Of a stretch of 11,107 nt of DNA, positions 6,101 through 11,107 are shown piece by piece (position 1 is the stretch's first letter; each line of letters opens with the position of its first letter). Source of the stretch: Brachionus plicatilis (taxonomy: Eukaryota > Rotifera > Eurotatoria > Ploima > Brachionidae). The DNA is taken from the NCBI GenBank assembly GCA_010279815.1, contig QEOQ01000238.1, forward strand, positions 850,220 through 861,326, in the 5' to 3' direction. The translations under genes were made by a program, and so were the position numbers. The notes beneath the pieces were generated by a model. It was not told where the DNA came from and did no database searches. It worked only from the letters and a program-made list of their open reading frames with translations.

Positions 6101-8700
6101 TAATTCTTTCCCATATTTGTTCCAAAATTCTCTATTTGAATTGATTTTAACTTCTCTTAACAAAATTTTAAGTCTGTCAATTTCAGTGTTATATTTTTTA
6201 TTTAATAATTCAGCATCGTCACAATCATTATCGTCAACAGATCTTAACTGCGATCTTGTAAGTTTAGATATAACGCCAACACCATCAGCATACCGTTGAC
6301 TAAGGTTTTGATTAAAAAGATTATTATTTTGATGATTGGTCTGACTATTAATCTGACTATTAGTTTTACTATTATTTTGATGATTAGTTTGACTATTAAT
6401 ATGACTATCAGCTTGGAAATTGGCTTTTTCTTTTTGGCTAAAGAAAATGTAATTTCTTTGTAATTCTTTGTAATTAAAAGAGCTTTAAGATTTGAATATT
6501 AAAAATCTTTAAGTATGGTCAATCTTTAAGTATCCTTTAAGTAAAAATCTTTTAGTAGTAATTTAGGTAAAAAATTAGTTGTTAAAAAGAATTATATTTC
6601 AAAATTAAGTGTATCGTTGCAAAGGTGTAGGTGTAGGTGTAGTCTACACCTACACCTACAACTACTTCCAAATTTTTGGGTGTAGCTTGCTCTGTGTATT
6701 CTGAATTGCTTGTAGTTTTTTTATATTATTTTCTGAAAATGAATTTAAGCAAGGAAATGAATAGTCTAAAATTGATCCGACTAAAGATTTATATAAATTA
6801 TCTAGTGTGTTTTAATTAAGACCCCATTTTTTGTTTGACAATATCTTAATAATATTTAGCCTTTTATTGCAGCGTTCTTTAATTTCGTCTACCAGTATAT
6901 TAAAGTTTAACTTAGAATCAAATTTAATACCAAGAAACTTGATTTCTTTTTGGCTCACTATTCAGTTTCCATAAATTTTTAAGAAACTCAGCAGTTCGTT
7001 TTATATTTAAACTAAAATATGATACTCCTTACAATATTTTGCATCATGAGGCCTTTAATAAACTTAAATTCTAAACTGTCTCGAATCGACTTTTTGAATT
7101 GAGCGAAAGATATGAAGCGGGAGGACTGTGTCATTCTGTTCCATTGGTTGTCAAACTGTTTGATGAATATAAAGCGGGTTTTGAAGGTATATTAAATACA
7201 TAACTCCATTGTGTAATTGCTATCTTACTATTTCTTCATTCTTTCCTGAACTGTTCAATACTTAAACACCTGACACATGTCATTTCTTAAAATTTATCAA
7301 TTTTAATTGTCTTTTTGTTATATTTTAACTTATTTTAATTTTATCTTATTTTTTCTTTACATTTTTATTTTTATTTTTTGTTCTAAATTCAGTATTTTAA
7401 CTTTTTTTTTGCAAAAAATTAACACAGGTAATAATTATATGCCATTTTAATTCTCTTCCACAAAGATTAATTGCTGAAAAATACGAACAGATGACCGGAA
7501 TATTGAAGCAAATATACCAATACCAACTGTCGAATAGACAAATTGAACATCAGTTTGAGCAACATTTGACCAAGCTGTCTGAAGACATCCATTGGCTGCT
7601 ATTGATAAATGGCTTTGTCCTTTTCGAAATAAGTGAATCTGAGGAAAACAAGATACCAGAAAAAATAATGAATTATGATGCATCGATTACCACTGATGTA
7701 AACAACCTTACCAATCTATCAAATTTGCTAGATCAGCCAACGCTAGTCCACAACCAAGTGGCATGTCCCATCCTCAACTCAATTAATTTATCTCTAATCG
7801 ATGCCAAAGTTCCGGACACCTTCAACCCTGTAATTTCTTTTGCATTCACTGGAATGCAGCTTGCCGAGCTAGAGAACCACATGTTTTGCCTAAACATGCT
7901 CCAATACTTGAGTCCTCAGGTAGCCACCACCTTGGTCTGGTTCTTCAAAGAACTCTGTCAAAGTTTTCTTTTCATGAACGAATCAAACTATTCCTTCATT
8001 AATCCCGCGTTGCACCATTTTTTTGGACCGGACACCCAGTCCGCTTCCACAATTCTCAAATTTTTGATTCGAAAAATTCTAATCAACTTTTACATTTGGT
8101 CCTCGGAGACCACTTGCACCATTCAAACAGCCAAATTGCTCATAGAATTGTCCAAGAACCGCTCTGTGGCCAAGCATCTGATGCACGATGCCAACTATTG
8201 GTCTATTGGCCACGTGGTAATACACAGTGATCAGCAGCCGTGGAAACTGCTTCCGACAAGTGTCAAAAAACTGGCCATCAAGTCACTGATCATCAGTTGT
8301 CTGGGTCAGCCCAACGAGAACATAGTGAATAGTGTGCAGGCGTTGGGCTCACGTTTCGAAGCGCTCAACTCCGAATCAAGCAACTTTCACTCGGAAAGCA
8401 AAATCAAAGAAGTTATGAGTTTAATTGAGAGTTTAAATGGCATTATTGAGGCAACTAGTCACGAAAATTTAAATTTTCTAATAGGGCTGATTTTGCCTAG
8501 ACTGGAACAGGGTGTACATTTACTGGACAGGTACCATAACTATGGCGAAATAGTCGAGCTGGTTCTCGACATGTACAATGGGGTTATTGAGAAAATTCTC
8601 ACTCAGCTTAATGTCAGCCTGATTGAACACGTTTCCATCAAGAATAAAATTCTTGAATGTTTTCTCGGCTTAATACAAATATTTGCAAAGCATAATCAAA
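81..8700 (+). CDS. XPO4: Exportin-4 (XPO4), six exons, 3' end outside window
   Basis: Exportin-4 is a karyopherin-beta family receptor. Known family cargoes are hypusinated eIF5A and Smad3 for RanGTP-dependent export, and Sox-type factors for import. Splicing 81-149, 203-736, 807-1442, 1827-2018, 3999-4153 and 7466-8700 gives 940 codons plus one base. The product aligns along its length with vertebrate XPO4 as I remember it: the AEKIF..F..SKSPYDFC block near residue 35, HVLFQA near 62, LREW near 76, YVQKQIL near 107, EDIHWLL in exon 6, and SPQVATTLVWFFK further on. All exon junctions keep phase (0,0,0,0,2) and the reading frame has no stop, so this looks like a live gene. Vertebrate XPO4 is about 1150 residues, so roughly the last 200-250 residues are missing because they lie beyond the window. 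Exon GC is visibly higher (about 40%) than the surrounding DNA. Confidence 0.93.
150..202 (+). other. XPO4 intron 1, 53 bp
   Basis: This is a minimal GT-AG intron, with GTAAGT at 150 and ACTAG ending at 202. Its length is not a multiple of three and phase 0 is kept on both sides. Exon 2 resumes with S-S-T-V-S-K-E-E-R, matching the position of the corresponding residues in homologues, which supports removal of exactly this stretch. Confidence 0.85.
203..736 (+). CDS. XPO4: XPO4 exon 2 (residues 24-201)
   Basis: This exon encodes 178 residues of the N-terminal HEAT-repeat arch, the importin-beta-N-like region that binds Ran in this family. Diagnostic blocks are AEKIFIQFKESKSPYDFC, SHVLFQAVSTIQAAALREW and YVQKQILQTVAVFYKR, all clearly related to the N-terminus of animal XPO4. 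A Ser/Asn/Lys-rich stretch (NTNKSTKLGQSTES) near the end corresponds to the SSSSKTSNIGLS loop of vertebrates. The exon ends after a phenylalanine-glutamate pair at 736 in phase 0. The donor GTACCA at 737 is weaker than the others. Confidence 0.93.
737..806 (+). other. XPO4 intron 2, 70 bp
   Basis: This is a short GT-AG intron starting with a non-consensus donor (GTACCA). It has a T-rich tract before the acceptor TTTAG ending at 806. It has an in-frame stop at 755-757, so retention would truncate the protein. Joining F-E to Q-N-E-F-K-S-I-L restores the family alignment. Confidence 0.85.
807..1442 (+). CDS. XPO4: XPO4 exon 3 (residues 202-413)
   Basis: This exon encodes 212 residues of helical HEAT repeats. 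It starts QNEFKSILLFVFDTAKSLI and includes SFTWEFTSS, corresponding to LSWNFLPPN in vertebrates. It also has RDFFLNPQLVQLLFRCYQLV, and IQPLIQLSTLKGSIFKDD, corresponding to LQCLAQLASLHGPIFPDE. These are position-by-position matches to XPO4 rather than to XPO7 or CRM1. The acceptor is TTTAG ending at 806, and the donor is CCAG followed by GTACTT at 1443 in phase 0. Open reading continues past the donor to 1508, but that tail belongs to the foldback MITE in intron 3. Confidence 0.93.
1457..1463. repeat. Target-site duplication, left copy (ATTATTG)
   Basis: ATTATTG immediately precedes the foldback MITE and is repeated immediately after it at 1793-1799. An eighth base differs (A versus G), so the true duplication may be 8 bp with one later change. 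Confidence 0.75.
1465..1792. mobile_element. Foldback MITE with ~143-bp inverted arms
   Basis: The left arm (1465-1607) is repeated in inverse orientation at 1649-1792, around a loop of about 42 bases. By eye the arms differ at about six positions and one indel, so identity is about 95%. The ends read GGCAATGTGAAATTTTGG. The flanks are ATTATTGA (1457-1464) and ATTATTGG (1793-1800), a 7-bp perfect or 8-bp near-perfect target-site duplication. Each arm also contains a smaller palindrome, GTACAATATTGTAC. The element has no coding capacity; open frames inside it are by-products of the palindrome. An 8-bp duplication would fit hAT or P-type mobilisation, but the superfamily cannot be fixed from this sequence. 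Confidence 0.9.
1827..2018 (+). CDS. XPO4: XPO4 exon 4 (residues 414-477)
   Basis: This exon encodes 64 residues beginning D-A-T-D-S-S-K-Y-L-E-S-Y-E-K-I-L-V-S-W. That aligns with the DKDDMVYMEAYDKLLESW region of vertebrate XPO4. It continues through IFRNYSYEIVEAFVQSRL, the counterpart of the VFNSYIQCHL helix. The acceptor is TTTAG ending at 1826, and the consensus donor GTAAGT begins at 2019 in phase 0. Confidence 0.9.
2083..2256. mobile_element. Short MITE with CACTGTAAAAAA-type ends
   Basis: The left end, TA then CACTGTAAAAAACATGTGTA at 2083, is mirrored by a right end reading TTATTTTTTTACAGT up to about 2256, so both termini share ACTGTAAAAAA. An internal hairpin pairs ATGTGTAATATTT (from about 2096) with AAATATTACACAT (about 2125-2137). 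The right end runs straight into the next MITE and shares the bases TACAGT with it, so the exact boundary is ambiguous. It is non-coding and of probable Tc1/mariner-like type. Confidence 0.6.
2253..2715. mobile_element. Tc1/mariner-type MITE, TA-flanked, ~45-bp TIRs
   Basis: The left end reads CAGTCCTGCTACGATAC and the right end, reverse-complemented, reads CAGTGCTGCTACGATAC. The similarity continues through GTTCTGAGGT and CGTAATTTTA for about 45 bp. The element is bounded by TA at 2251-2252 and TA at 2716-2717, the target duplication expected of Tc1/mariner elements. The 463-bp interior is AT-rich, with no transposase, so it is non-autonomous. Confidence 0.85.
2718..3540. other. Intron 4 AT-rich stretch, no gene seen
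   Basis: No open frame or RNA gene can be supported. A slightly less AT-rich patch at 2800-2930 and another at 3050-3170 may be old repeat remnants. One 26-base imperfect direct repeat (2830-2855 and 3252-3277, TGGAA-TTAGTCC core) is visible. Confidence 0.6.
3550..3652 (+). mobile_element. Solo 3' end of LINE family A, + strand
   Basis: The segment TTCTGAAGGAGCTTTAGCTC followed by GGTTCAGAAAACAAATAAAA (3611-3650) is the inverse of 5200-5242. In the longer - strand copy that segment is the end of the LINE 3' UTR. It ends in a short AAATAAAA tail, as expected for a severely 5'-truncated insertion. The 5' limit near 3550 is approximate. Confidence 0.65.
3999..4153 (+). CDS. XPO4: XPO4 exon 5, acidic linker (residues 478-529)
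   Basis: This 155-nt exon encodes EVIQLKTDEDLQSIESEDD, then SNEDDLHRYKDIL and FGRQSLEFCLPLFS. The acidic run corresponds to the EEEEISELQEDDRDQFSDQL segment of vertebrate XPO4, and LEFCLPLF to AEHCIPLL. The exon ends in phase 2 with AG of a split arginine codon before GTAAAA at 4154. Exon 6 supplies the third base. Confidence 0.9.
4175..4480 (+). mobile_element. LINE family B 3' fragment, + strand
   Basis: The frame at 4220-4337 reads N-V-N-D-V-N-N-F-L-E-N-F-N-L-Y-A-F-Q-H-R followed by I-L-K-N-M. This is closely similar to a frame on the - strand at about 9990-10080. The non-coding stretch 4388-4475 is also the inverse of 9624-9712 (shared core TTTCTTTTTTATATCTTTTT then ACAACCAAA). Together they show two truncated copies of one LINE-like element, ending in ORF C-terminus plus 3' UTR. 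Part of the ORF end is deleted here relative to the other copy. Family assignment beyond non-LTR-like is not possible. Confidence 0.65.
4547..5172 (+). pseudogene. LINE family A reverse transcriptase fragment, 5' part of split + copy
   Basis: This is a 5'-truncated non-LTR retrotransposon reverse transcriptase. The frame shows FKANVNGHISDEYHIT, then PQGPVISPLLFSIFINDIP and the catalytic FADDL box at about 4710-4724. It continues through KWLFKWKMK and FIVFTK, to KILSNKKWGLN and SFPCLNSFSETNIKKIQ. A nonsense codon at 4976-4978 breaks the frame, at a site where the related - strand copy has isoleucine. The fingers domain and endonuclease are absent. Homology stops at about 5172, where a - strand copy of the same family has inserted, and resumes near 6983. 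PQGP instead of the usual PQGS is notable. Jockey- or CR1-like clade is a guess. Confidence 0.85.
5172..5679 (-). pseudogene. LINE family A C-terminal segment plus 3' UTR and tail, - strand
   Basis: Read on the - strand, this starts at N-T-A-V-R-S-I-L-K-L-K-Y-D-T-P and runs through HHEAFNKLKLLTVSNRLFEL to a stop at 5402-5404. It is followed by about 190 bases of 3' UTR, the GAGCTTTAGCTC palindrome at 5219-5230, and an AAATAAA-type tail at 5172-5205. It is the downstream half of the LINE whose upstream half is 6695-6982, with the hAT element separating the two. The first six codons of the open frame above 5679 come from the hAT terminus, not the LINE. The coding part here has no internal stop. 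Confidence 0.82.
5707..5768. repeat. hAT subterminal GGTGTA hairpin, left
   Basis: Four tandem GGTGTR units (5707-5730) face several ACACCT units (about 5737-5766), forming an imperfect hairpin near the hAT end. A similar hairpin lies at 6624-6659. hAT transposases often bind short repeated subterminal motifs, so these are plausible binding sites by inference. Confidence 0.75.
5918..6484 (-). pseudogene. hAT transposase C-terminal remnant (dimerisation domain)
   Basis: This is an open frame of 188 codons on the - strand, bounded by stops at 6485-6487 and 5918-5920. It has no methionine before the last quarter, so it is a fragment rather than a full gene. Its N-terminal part is low complexity (NSQTNHQNNS-type repeats). 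A middle part reads R-Y-A-D-G-V-G-V-I-S-K-L. The C-terminal part holds the hAT dimerisation motif LRLSSIPSTSAFVERFFSLT, then G-I-I-N-R and NLSEEL. That motif in hAT transposases mediates dimerisation. The RNase-H catalytic core and BED zinc finger are missing, so no catalytic activity is expected. Confidence 0.85.
6624..6659. repeat. hAT subterminal GGTGTA hairpin, right
   Basis: Three GGTGTA units (6624-6641) are followed one or two bases later by their reverse complement CTACACCTACACCTAC (6644-6659), making an almost perfect hairpin. It is the counterpart of the array at 5707-5768 at the opposite end of the element. Confidence 0.78.
6695..6982 (-). pseudogene. LINE family A reverse transcriptase thumb fragment, - strand
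   Basis: On the - strand this reads SQKEIKFLGIKFDSKLNFN, then LVDEIKERCNKRLNIIKIL and SNKKWGLN, a nonsense codon, and SFPCLNSFSENNIKKLQAIQ up to the hAT junction. It is the 5'-truncated upstream half of the - strand LINE that continues at 5679-5172. The nonsense codon falls where the + strand copy has tyrosine, and another stop lies near the 5' end. The copy is dead. Confidence 0.82.
6983..7410 (+). pseudogene. LINE family A C-terminal part of the split + copy
   Basis: The + strand frame reads N-S-A-V-R-F-I-F-K-L-K-Y-D-T-P, then HHEAFNKLKF, a nonsense codon, TVSNRLFELSERYE and VPLVVKLFDEYKAGFEG, ending in a second in-frame stop near 7200. It continues the + copy broken at 5172 and is homologous to the - strand segment 5679-5402. 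The following UTR contains CACATGTCATTTC and T-rich sequence but has lost a clear GAGCTTTAGCTC palindrome. The 3' limit near 7410 is approximate. Confidence 0.8.
7466..8700 (+). CDS. XPO4: XPO4 exon 6, large central exon (residues 529-940)
   Basis: This 1235-nt exon encodes the central HEAT repeats. It starts by completing an arginine codon, then L-I-A-E-K-Y-E-Q-M-T-G. Matches to vertebrate XPO4 include LSEDIHWLLLINGFVLFE (family EDIHWLILVTGYLL) and EKIMNYDAS (EIMEYS). Further on are LSPQVATTLVWFFKEL (LSPQMGKDIVWFLKRW), FGPDTQSAS (FGADTEGSQ), LNGIIEATSHENLNFL and ECFLGLIQIFAKHNQ (ACLTLLQVYSKNN). There is no internal stop. The exon ends in phase 1 before the consensus donor GTAAGC at 8701. An internal ATG at 7491 could mislead gene finders into calling a separate 406-codon gene, but the frame opens upstream to the acceptor. 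Confidence 0.93.
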
Positions 8701-9590
8701 GTAAGCATTAATTTTACCGCTTAATAATTTTTTTTTAATTAATACACCATCTCAAAATTTTGTTGAGTTATTTTTTTTTTCAAATAAATTTGCATAGTTA
8801 CTAATTTTAAGATATCAATTATTTAAAATCGAATTTAAATTGTCAGGCATGAGATTAATTGACTAAAAATAGAATTTTTTTCTCGCTAGATTAAAATTTT
8901 TGGAAACATTTTTGACACCCAAAATCCAAAAATTAATGACTGAAAAATTAGTTTTGATCACGGATTAAAAATAAATAAAGATAGGCATCATTTTATCCAA
9001 GTGTAGAATTTTTCTTGCTACCCTCATTTATTCTTCAAATGTCAAAAAATTAAATTAAAAAAATTTTTTGTTTTATTTTTTAGATAAATTTCAAAGTAAA
9101 ATGAGCTTTTCTTAAATTTTTAACCAAAAATGTCTCTATTTTTTTTGCAGGGATGTAATTAAGTGATTCATTATATTAAATATTTATCAAATTGAATTAG
9201 CCTTCTTTTAGGAGAAGTAAATTTAAAAAGAATTAAAAAAAGATTTTAGATTATTAAAAATAAAAAGAAAAAGCAATAAAGAAAATAAGAAACAGTATCA
9301 ACCAATTTAATTAAAAGAACCAATTTGTGTCTCTTGAAATAAAATTTCAATTTTTGAGGTTGTTTTCAAAAGTATGGTCTTTGATTTTCTATTTTTCTTA
9401 AAGTAACTTCTCAATTTTATTTTTTTCCCTTTTTTGTGGGAGAAAATTTTTTAAGTCAAAGTCAAGTCATAACTTTAAAAAAAATTCCATGAATTTGACT
9501 TAAACTTTTGAGTAAAAAAAATTAAAATTCAAATAATTATCAAATTTTTCAAGTTTCAAGGTTAATCAACAGACTAGTGCCCCTATCCAT
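8701..9590 (+). other. Start of XPO4 intron 6, AT-rich, no gene seen
   Basis: The donor GTAAGC is at 8701. No acceptor or exon with the expected continuation of XPO4 (the segment after FAKHNQ) could be found up to the window edge, so the intron exceeds 2400 bp. This part is low-complexity A/T with no open frame, repeat pair or RNA gene that I can support. Confidence 0.65.
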
Positions 9591-10120
9591 GAAAGATCGG
9601 TTAACTATCATTTATTTAACTTTAATAAATTTAAATAAAATAAATAAAAATTAATTTTGGTTGTATGTAAAAATAAAAAGATATAAAAAAGAAACTTTAG
9701 CTGAAAAATTTTACACTATAATGCTAAAATTAAAATTTTTAAATTTTTTTCAAAATCTGTAAAATATTAAGTTTATTTTATTAAAAATTGACTTAGTTTT
9801 TTGCTAATATCGAGTATATATCCAATATATCCAACTTTTTTTTCTCTTTTGATTGTTTTTGACTTGGGTTCGATTAGATTATCACTATTTTTTAATTTTT
9901 TTCTTTAATTTCTTGAGTCATTTTTTGGCGTTGTTAATTGTAAAAAATTTAGGTGAATTATGATAAAACAATATTTTATAATATTAAACATAATCTTTAA
10001 AATTCTATACTGAAAAGCATACAAATTGTATTTCTCTAGAAAATTATTAACATCATTGAAGTTTTGGGCATCAAATTTGTTAAATCTAAATAAAAAAATC
10101 TGCAATCATTTCAATTTTTT
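9590..10120 (-). mobile_element. LINE family B 3' end, - strand
   Basis: On the - strand a frame from 10105 reads NFNDVNNFLEKYNLYAFQYR then I-L-K-I-M, and ends with L-Q-L-T-T-P-K-N-D-S-R-N at 9905. After one nonsense codon the same frame continues with N-L-I-E-P-K-S-K-T to about 9800. The following UTR (9624-9712) is the inverse of 4388-4475, and the tail region near 9600-9640 is rich in AAATAAA-type units. It is a 5'-truncated, decayed copy of the element at 4175-4480. The boundaries are approximate. Confidence 0.65.
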
Positions 10121-11107
10121 TCAGTAATTTTATTTAATTAAACGATTTACTAAATAGCTCTACATTTTTATTTGCAATTTTTTTATTTTTTGTCGACATT
10201 TTGGAAACGAATTTGAAGAGAACTACCAAACAAATTTTCTTTAATTTTTAACTAAATAAAGTTCAATATATTTTAATTATTTTGTTCGATTTTGATATTT
10301 GATTTTTATAAAATAAAATAAAGTATAAATCAATGAATCTAATCGCCCATTTCGTACATTATAGATTATTGTTTTTTTTATAATTTGCAGTACCGATCCT
10401 TGTTTATTTTTCATAGAATATACAGTACTGATCCGTCACGTGGATTTTACATTTAATGTTTGTTATTTTTTAATTTTAAAGCAACAGCTAGGTTTGGTTT
10501 AAATTGAAGAACTTGAATTCTTTGAGCACAGTAAAAGTAGATCAAATTTGTTCCTTAAAAATTTGATATATTTTGCATAAAATGGCAATCGAATTCAAAT
10601 CAGAAAATGATACTAATTATTTTTTTGAAATCATTTTAATTATTGCTTTTAAAATTAATCATTAAATTGAGTTGAATTTTCCTTAAAAAAATTTTTTTTT
10701 TCCAGAAATATTTTTTTTTTATTAATTTGTTCCTAAAAACAAAGTTTTATTCTTTAAAGTTAAATTTATGTTCGTTATTTTTAAGCATAAGAACATTTTT
10801 GGCATCTTGAAGTTAATGATCAATTCAAAGAGTTTATCATTTGATATTAATATTAATCTTTGAATTAATTGAAAAATTTTGATCGTAAAATGCTTTACAT
10901 GTTATGTAGATTTAAAAAATAAAAAAAATCTATACCAAAAATATTTGTAGTAAAGATCGATCTTCTCATTTTATGACTTATTTGGAATTTTAATATTTGA
11001 AATTCATTTTTAAATTTAATTTTAATTTTGAGTGCTATATAAAAATACTTTGGAAATAAAAAATTTCAAAATAAACTCTACAAAAAATCAATTCATAAAA
11101 ATTTAAA
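10121..11107 (+). other. Continuation of XPO4 intron 6, no gene seen
   Basis: This is AT-rich sequence with long T and A runs and no open frame of note. The only pattern seen is a pair of 12-base direct repeats CAGTACYGATCC (10388-10399 and 10423-10434). The missing XPO4 C-terminal exons are not here. Confidence 0.6.

Larger units (their letters stand above)
5680..6694 (-). mobile_element. Non-autonomous hAT transposon, 1015 bp, inside a LINE
   Basis: The termini are CAGAGGAATCTACACCCA (5680-5697) and, reverse-complemented, CAGAGCAAGCTACACCCA (6677-6694): 18-bp terminal inverted repeats with two differences and the CAG start typical of hAT. TGTATTCT flanks both sides (5672-5679 and 6695-6702), a perfect 8-bp duplication. 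Collapsing it restores an uninterrupted LINE frame on the - strand. Each end also carries a hairpin of facing GGTGTA/TACACC hexamers. The only transposase part kept is the C-terminal dimerisation region, so the element is internally deleted. Confidence 0.93.
4154..7465 (+). other. XPO4 intron 5, 3312 bp, nested transposons
   Basis: The donor is AG then GTAAAA at 4154. The acceptor is CACAAAG ending at 7465, with an unusually A-rich immediate context. Phase 2 matches on both sides (AG plus A completes arginine). Nearly the whole intron is occupied by fragments of two LINE families and a hAT element. Confidence 0.85.

Noticed and set aside
6063..6299. Plus-strand frame opposite the hAT dimerisation domain
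   Set aside because: It is the antisense shadow of the hAT frame, which carries the recognisable motif.
5707..6659. GGTGTA arrays as interstitial telomeric repeats
   Set aside because: The arrays face each other, are very short, and sit symmetrically just inside both hAT termini, so they belong to the transposon.
7447..7683. Minus-strand frame over the start of exon 6
   Set aside because: It is antisense to conserved XPO4 coding sequence and has no recognisable motif.
81..8700. XPO4 locus as a processed or decayed pseudogene
   Set aside because: It has introns with good splice sites, matching phases at every junction and no in-frame stop over 940 codons.
81..8700. Identity as XPO7/RanBP16 or CRM1 instead of XPO4
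   Set aside because: Block order and residues (SKSPYDFC, LSEDIHWLL, LSPQVATTLVWF) follow XPO4 as I recall the family. A profile search would settle it.
8760..11107. Hidden C-terminal XPO4 exons in the right-hand part
   Set aside because: I looked for the expected continuation after FAKHNQ and for GC-richer stretches with splice sites, and found none.

Overview
The window is animal nuclear DNA, very AT-rich outside the exons. It is dominated by the 5' three-quarters of one protein-coding gene on the + strand, exportin-4 (XPO4), a karyopherin-beta nuclear transport receptor. I can place six exons (81-149, 203-736, 807-1442, 1827-2018, 3999-4153, 7466-8700). All five internal junctions have GT-AG boundaries and matching phases, giving 940 complete codons plus one base. 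The gene runs off the right edge: the last exon here ends with a donor at 8701, and the C-terminal exons (roughly 200-250 residues by family length) lie beyond base 11107. Introns fall into two classes. Three are tiny, at 53, 70 and about 48 bp once an inserted element is subtracted. Three are large, at 1980, 3312 and more than 2400 bp, and carry transposon debris. Tiny introns, about 20% GC non-coding DNA and dense MITEs suggest a small-genome invertebrate such as a rotifer, but that assignment is only an inference.

Region by region: 1-80 is T-rich leader. 81-1442 holds exons 1-3 with two minimal introns. Intron 3 (1443-1826) contains an almost perfectly palindromic foldback MITE (1465-1792) with a 7-8 bp target-site duplication. 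Exon 4 is followed by intron 4 (2019-3998), which has a small MITE (2083-2256), an abutting TA-flanked Tc1/mariner-type MITE (2253-2715), and a solo LINE 3' end near 3550-3650. Exon 5 encodes an acidic linker.

Intron 5 (4154-7465) is a nest of transposons. It holds a fragment of one LINE family (family B, 4175-4480). It also holds a second LINE (family A) on the + strand, split into 4547-5172 and about 6983-7400. The gap contains a second family A copy on the - strand (6982 down to 5172). That copy is itself split by a 1015-bp hAT element (5680-6694) with an 8-bp target-site duplication, imperfect 18-bp terminal repeats, and an ORF remnant containing the hAT dimerisation domain. Exon 6 (7466-8700) encodes the long central HEAT-repeat block. 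Intron 6 (8701 onward) is low-complexity AT-rich DNA with one further LINE family B copy on the - strand (about 10120 down to 9590).

The only evident host gene is XPO4. Everything else recognisable is mobile-element material sitting in its introns. I saw no RNA gene, CRISPR array or bacterial-type feature.
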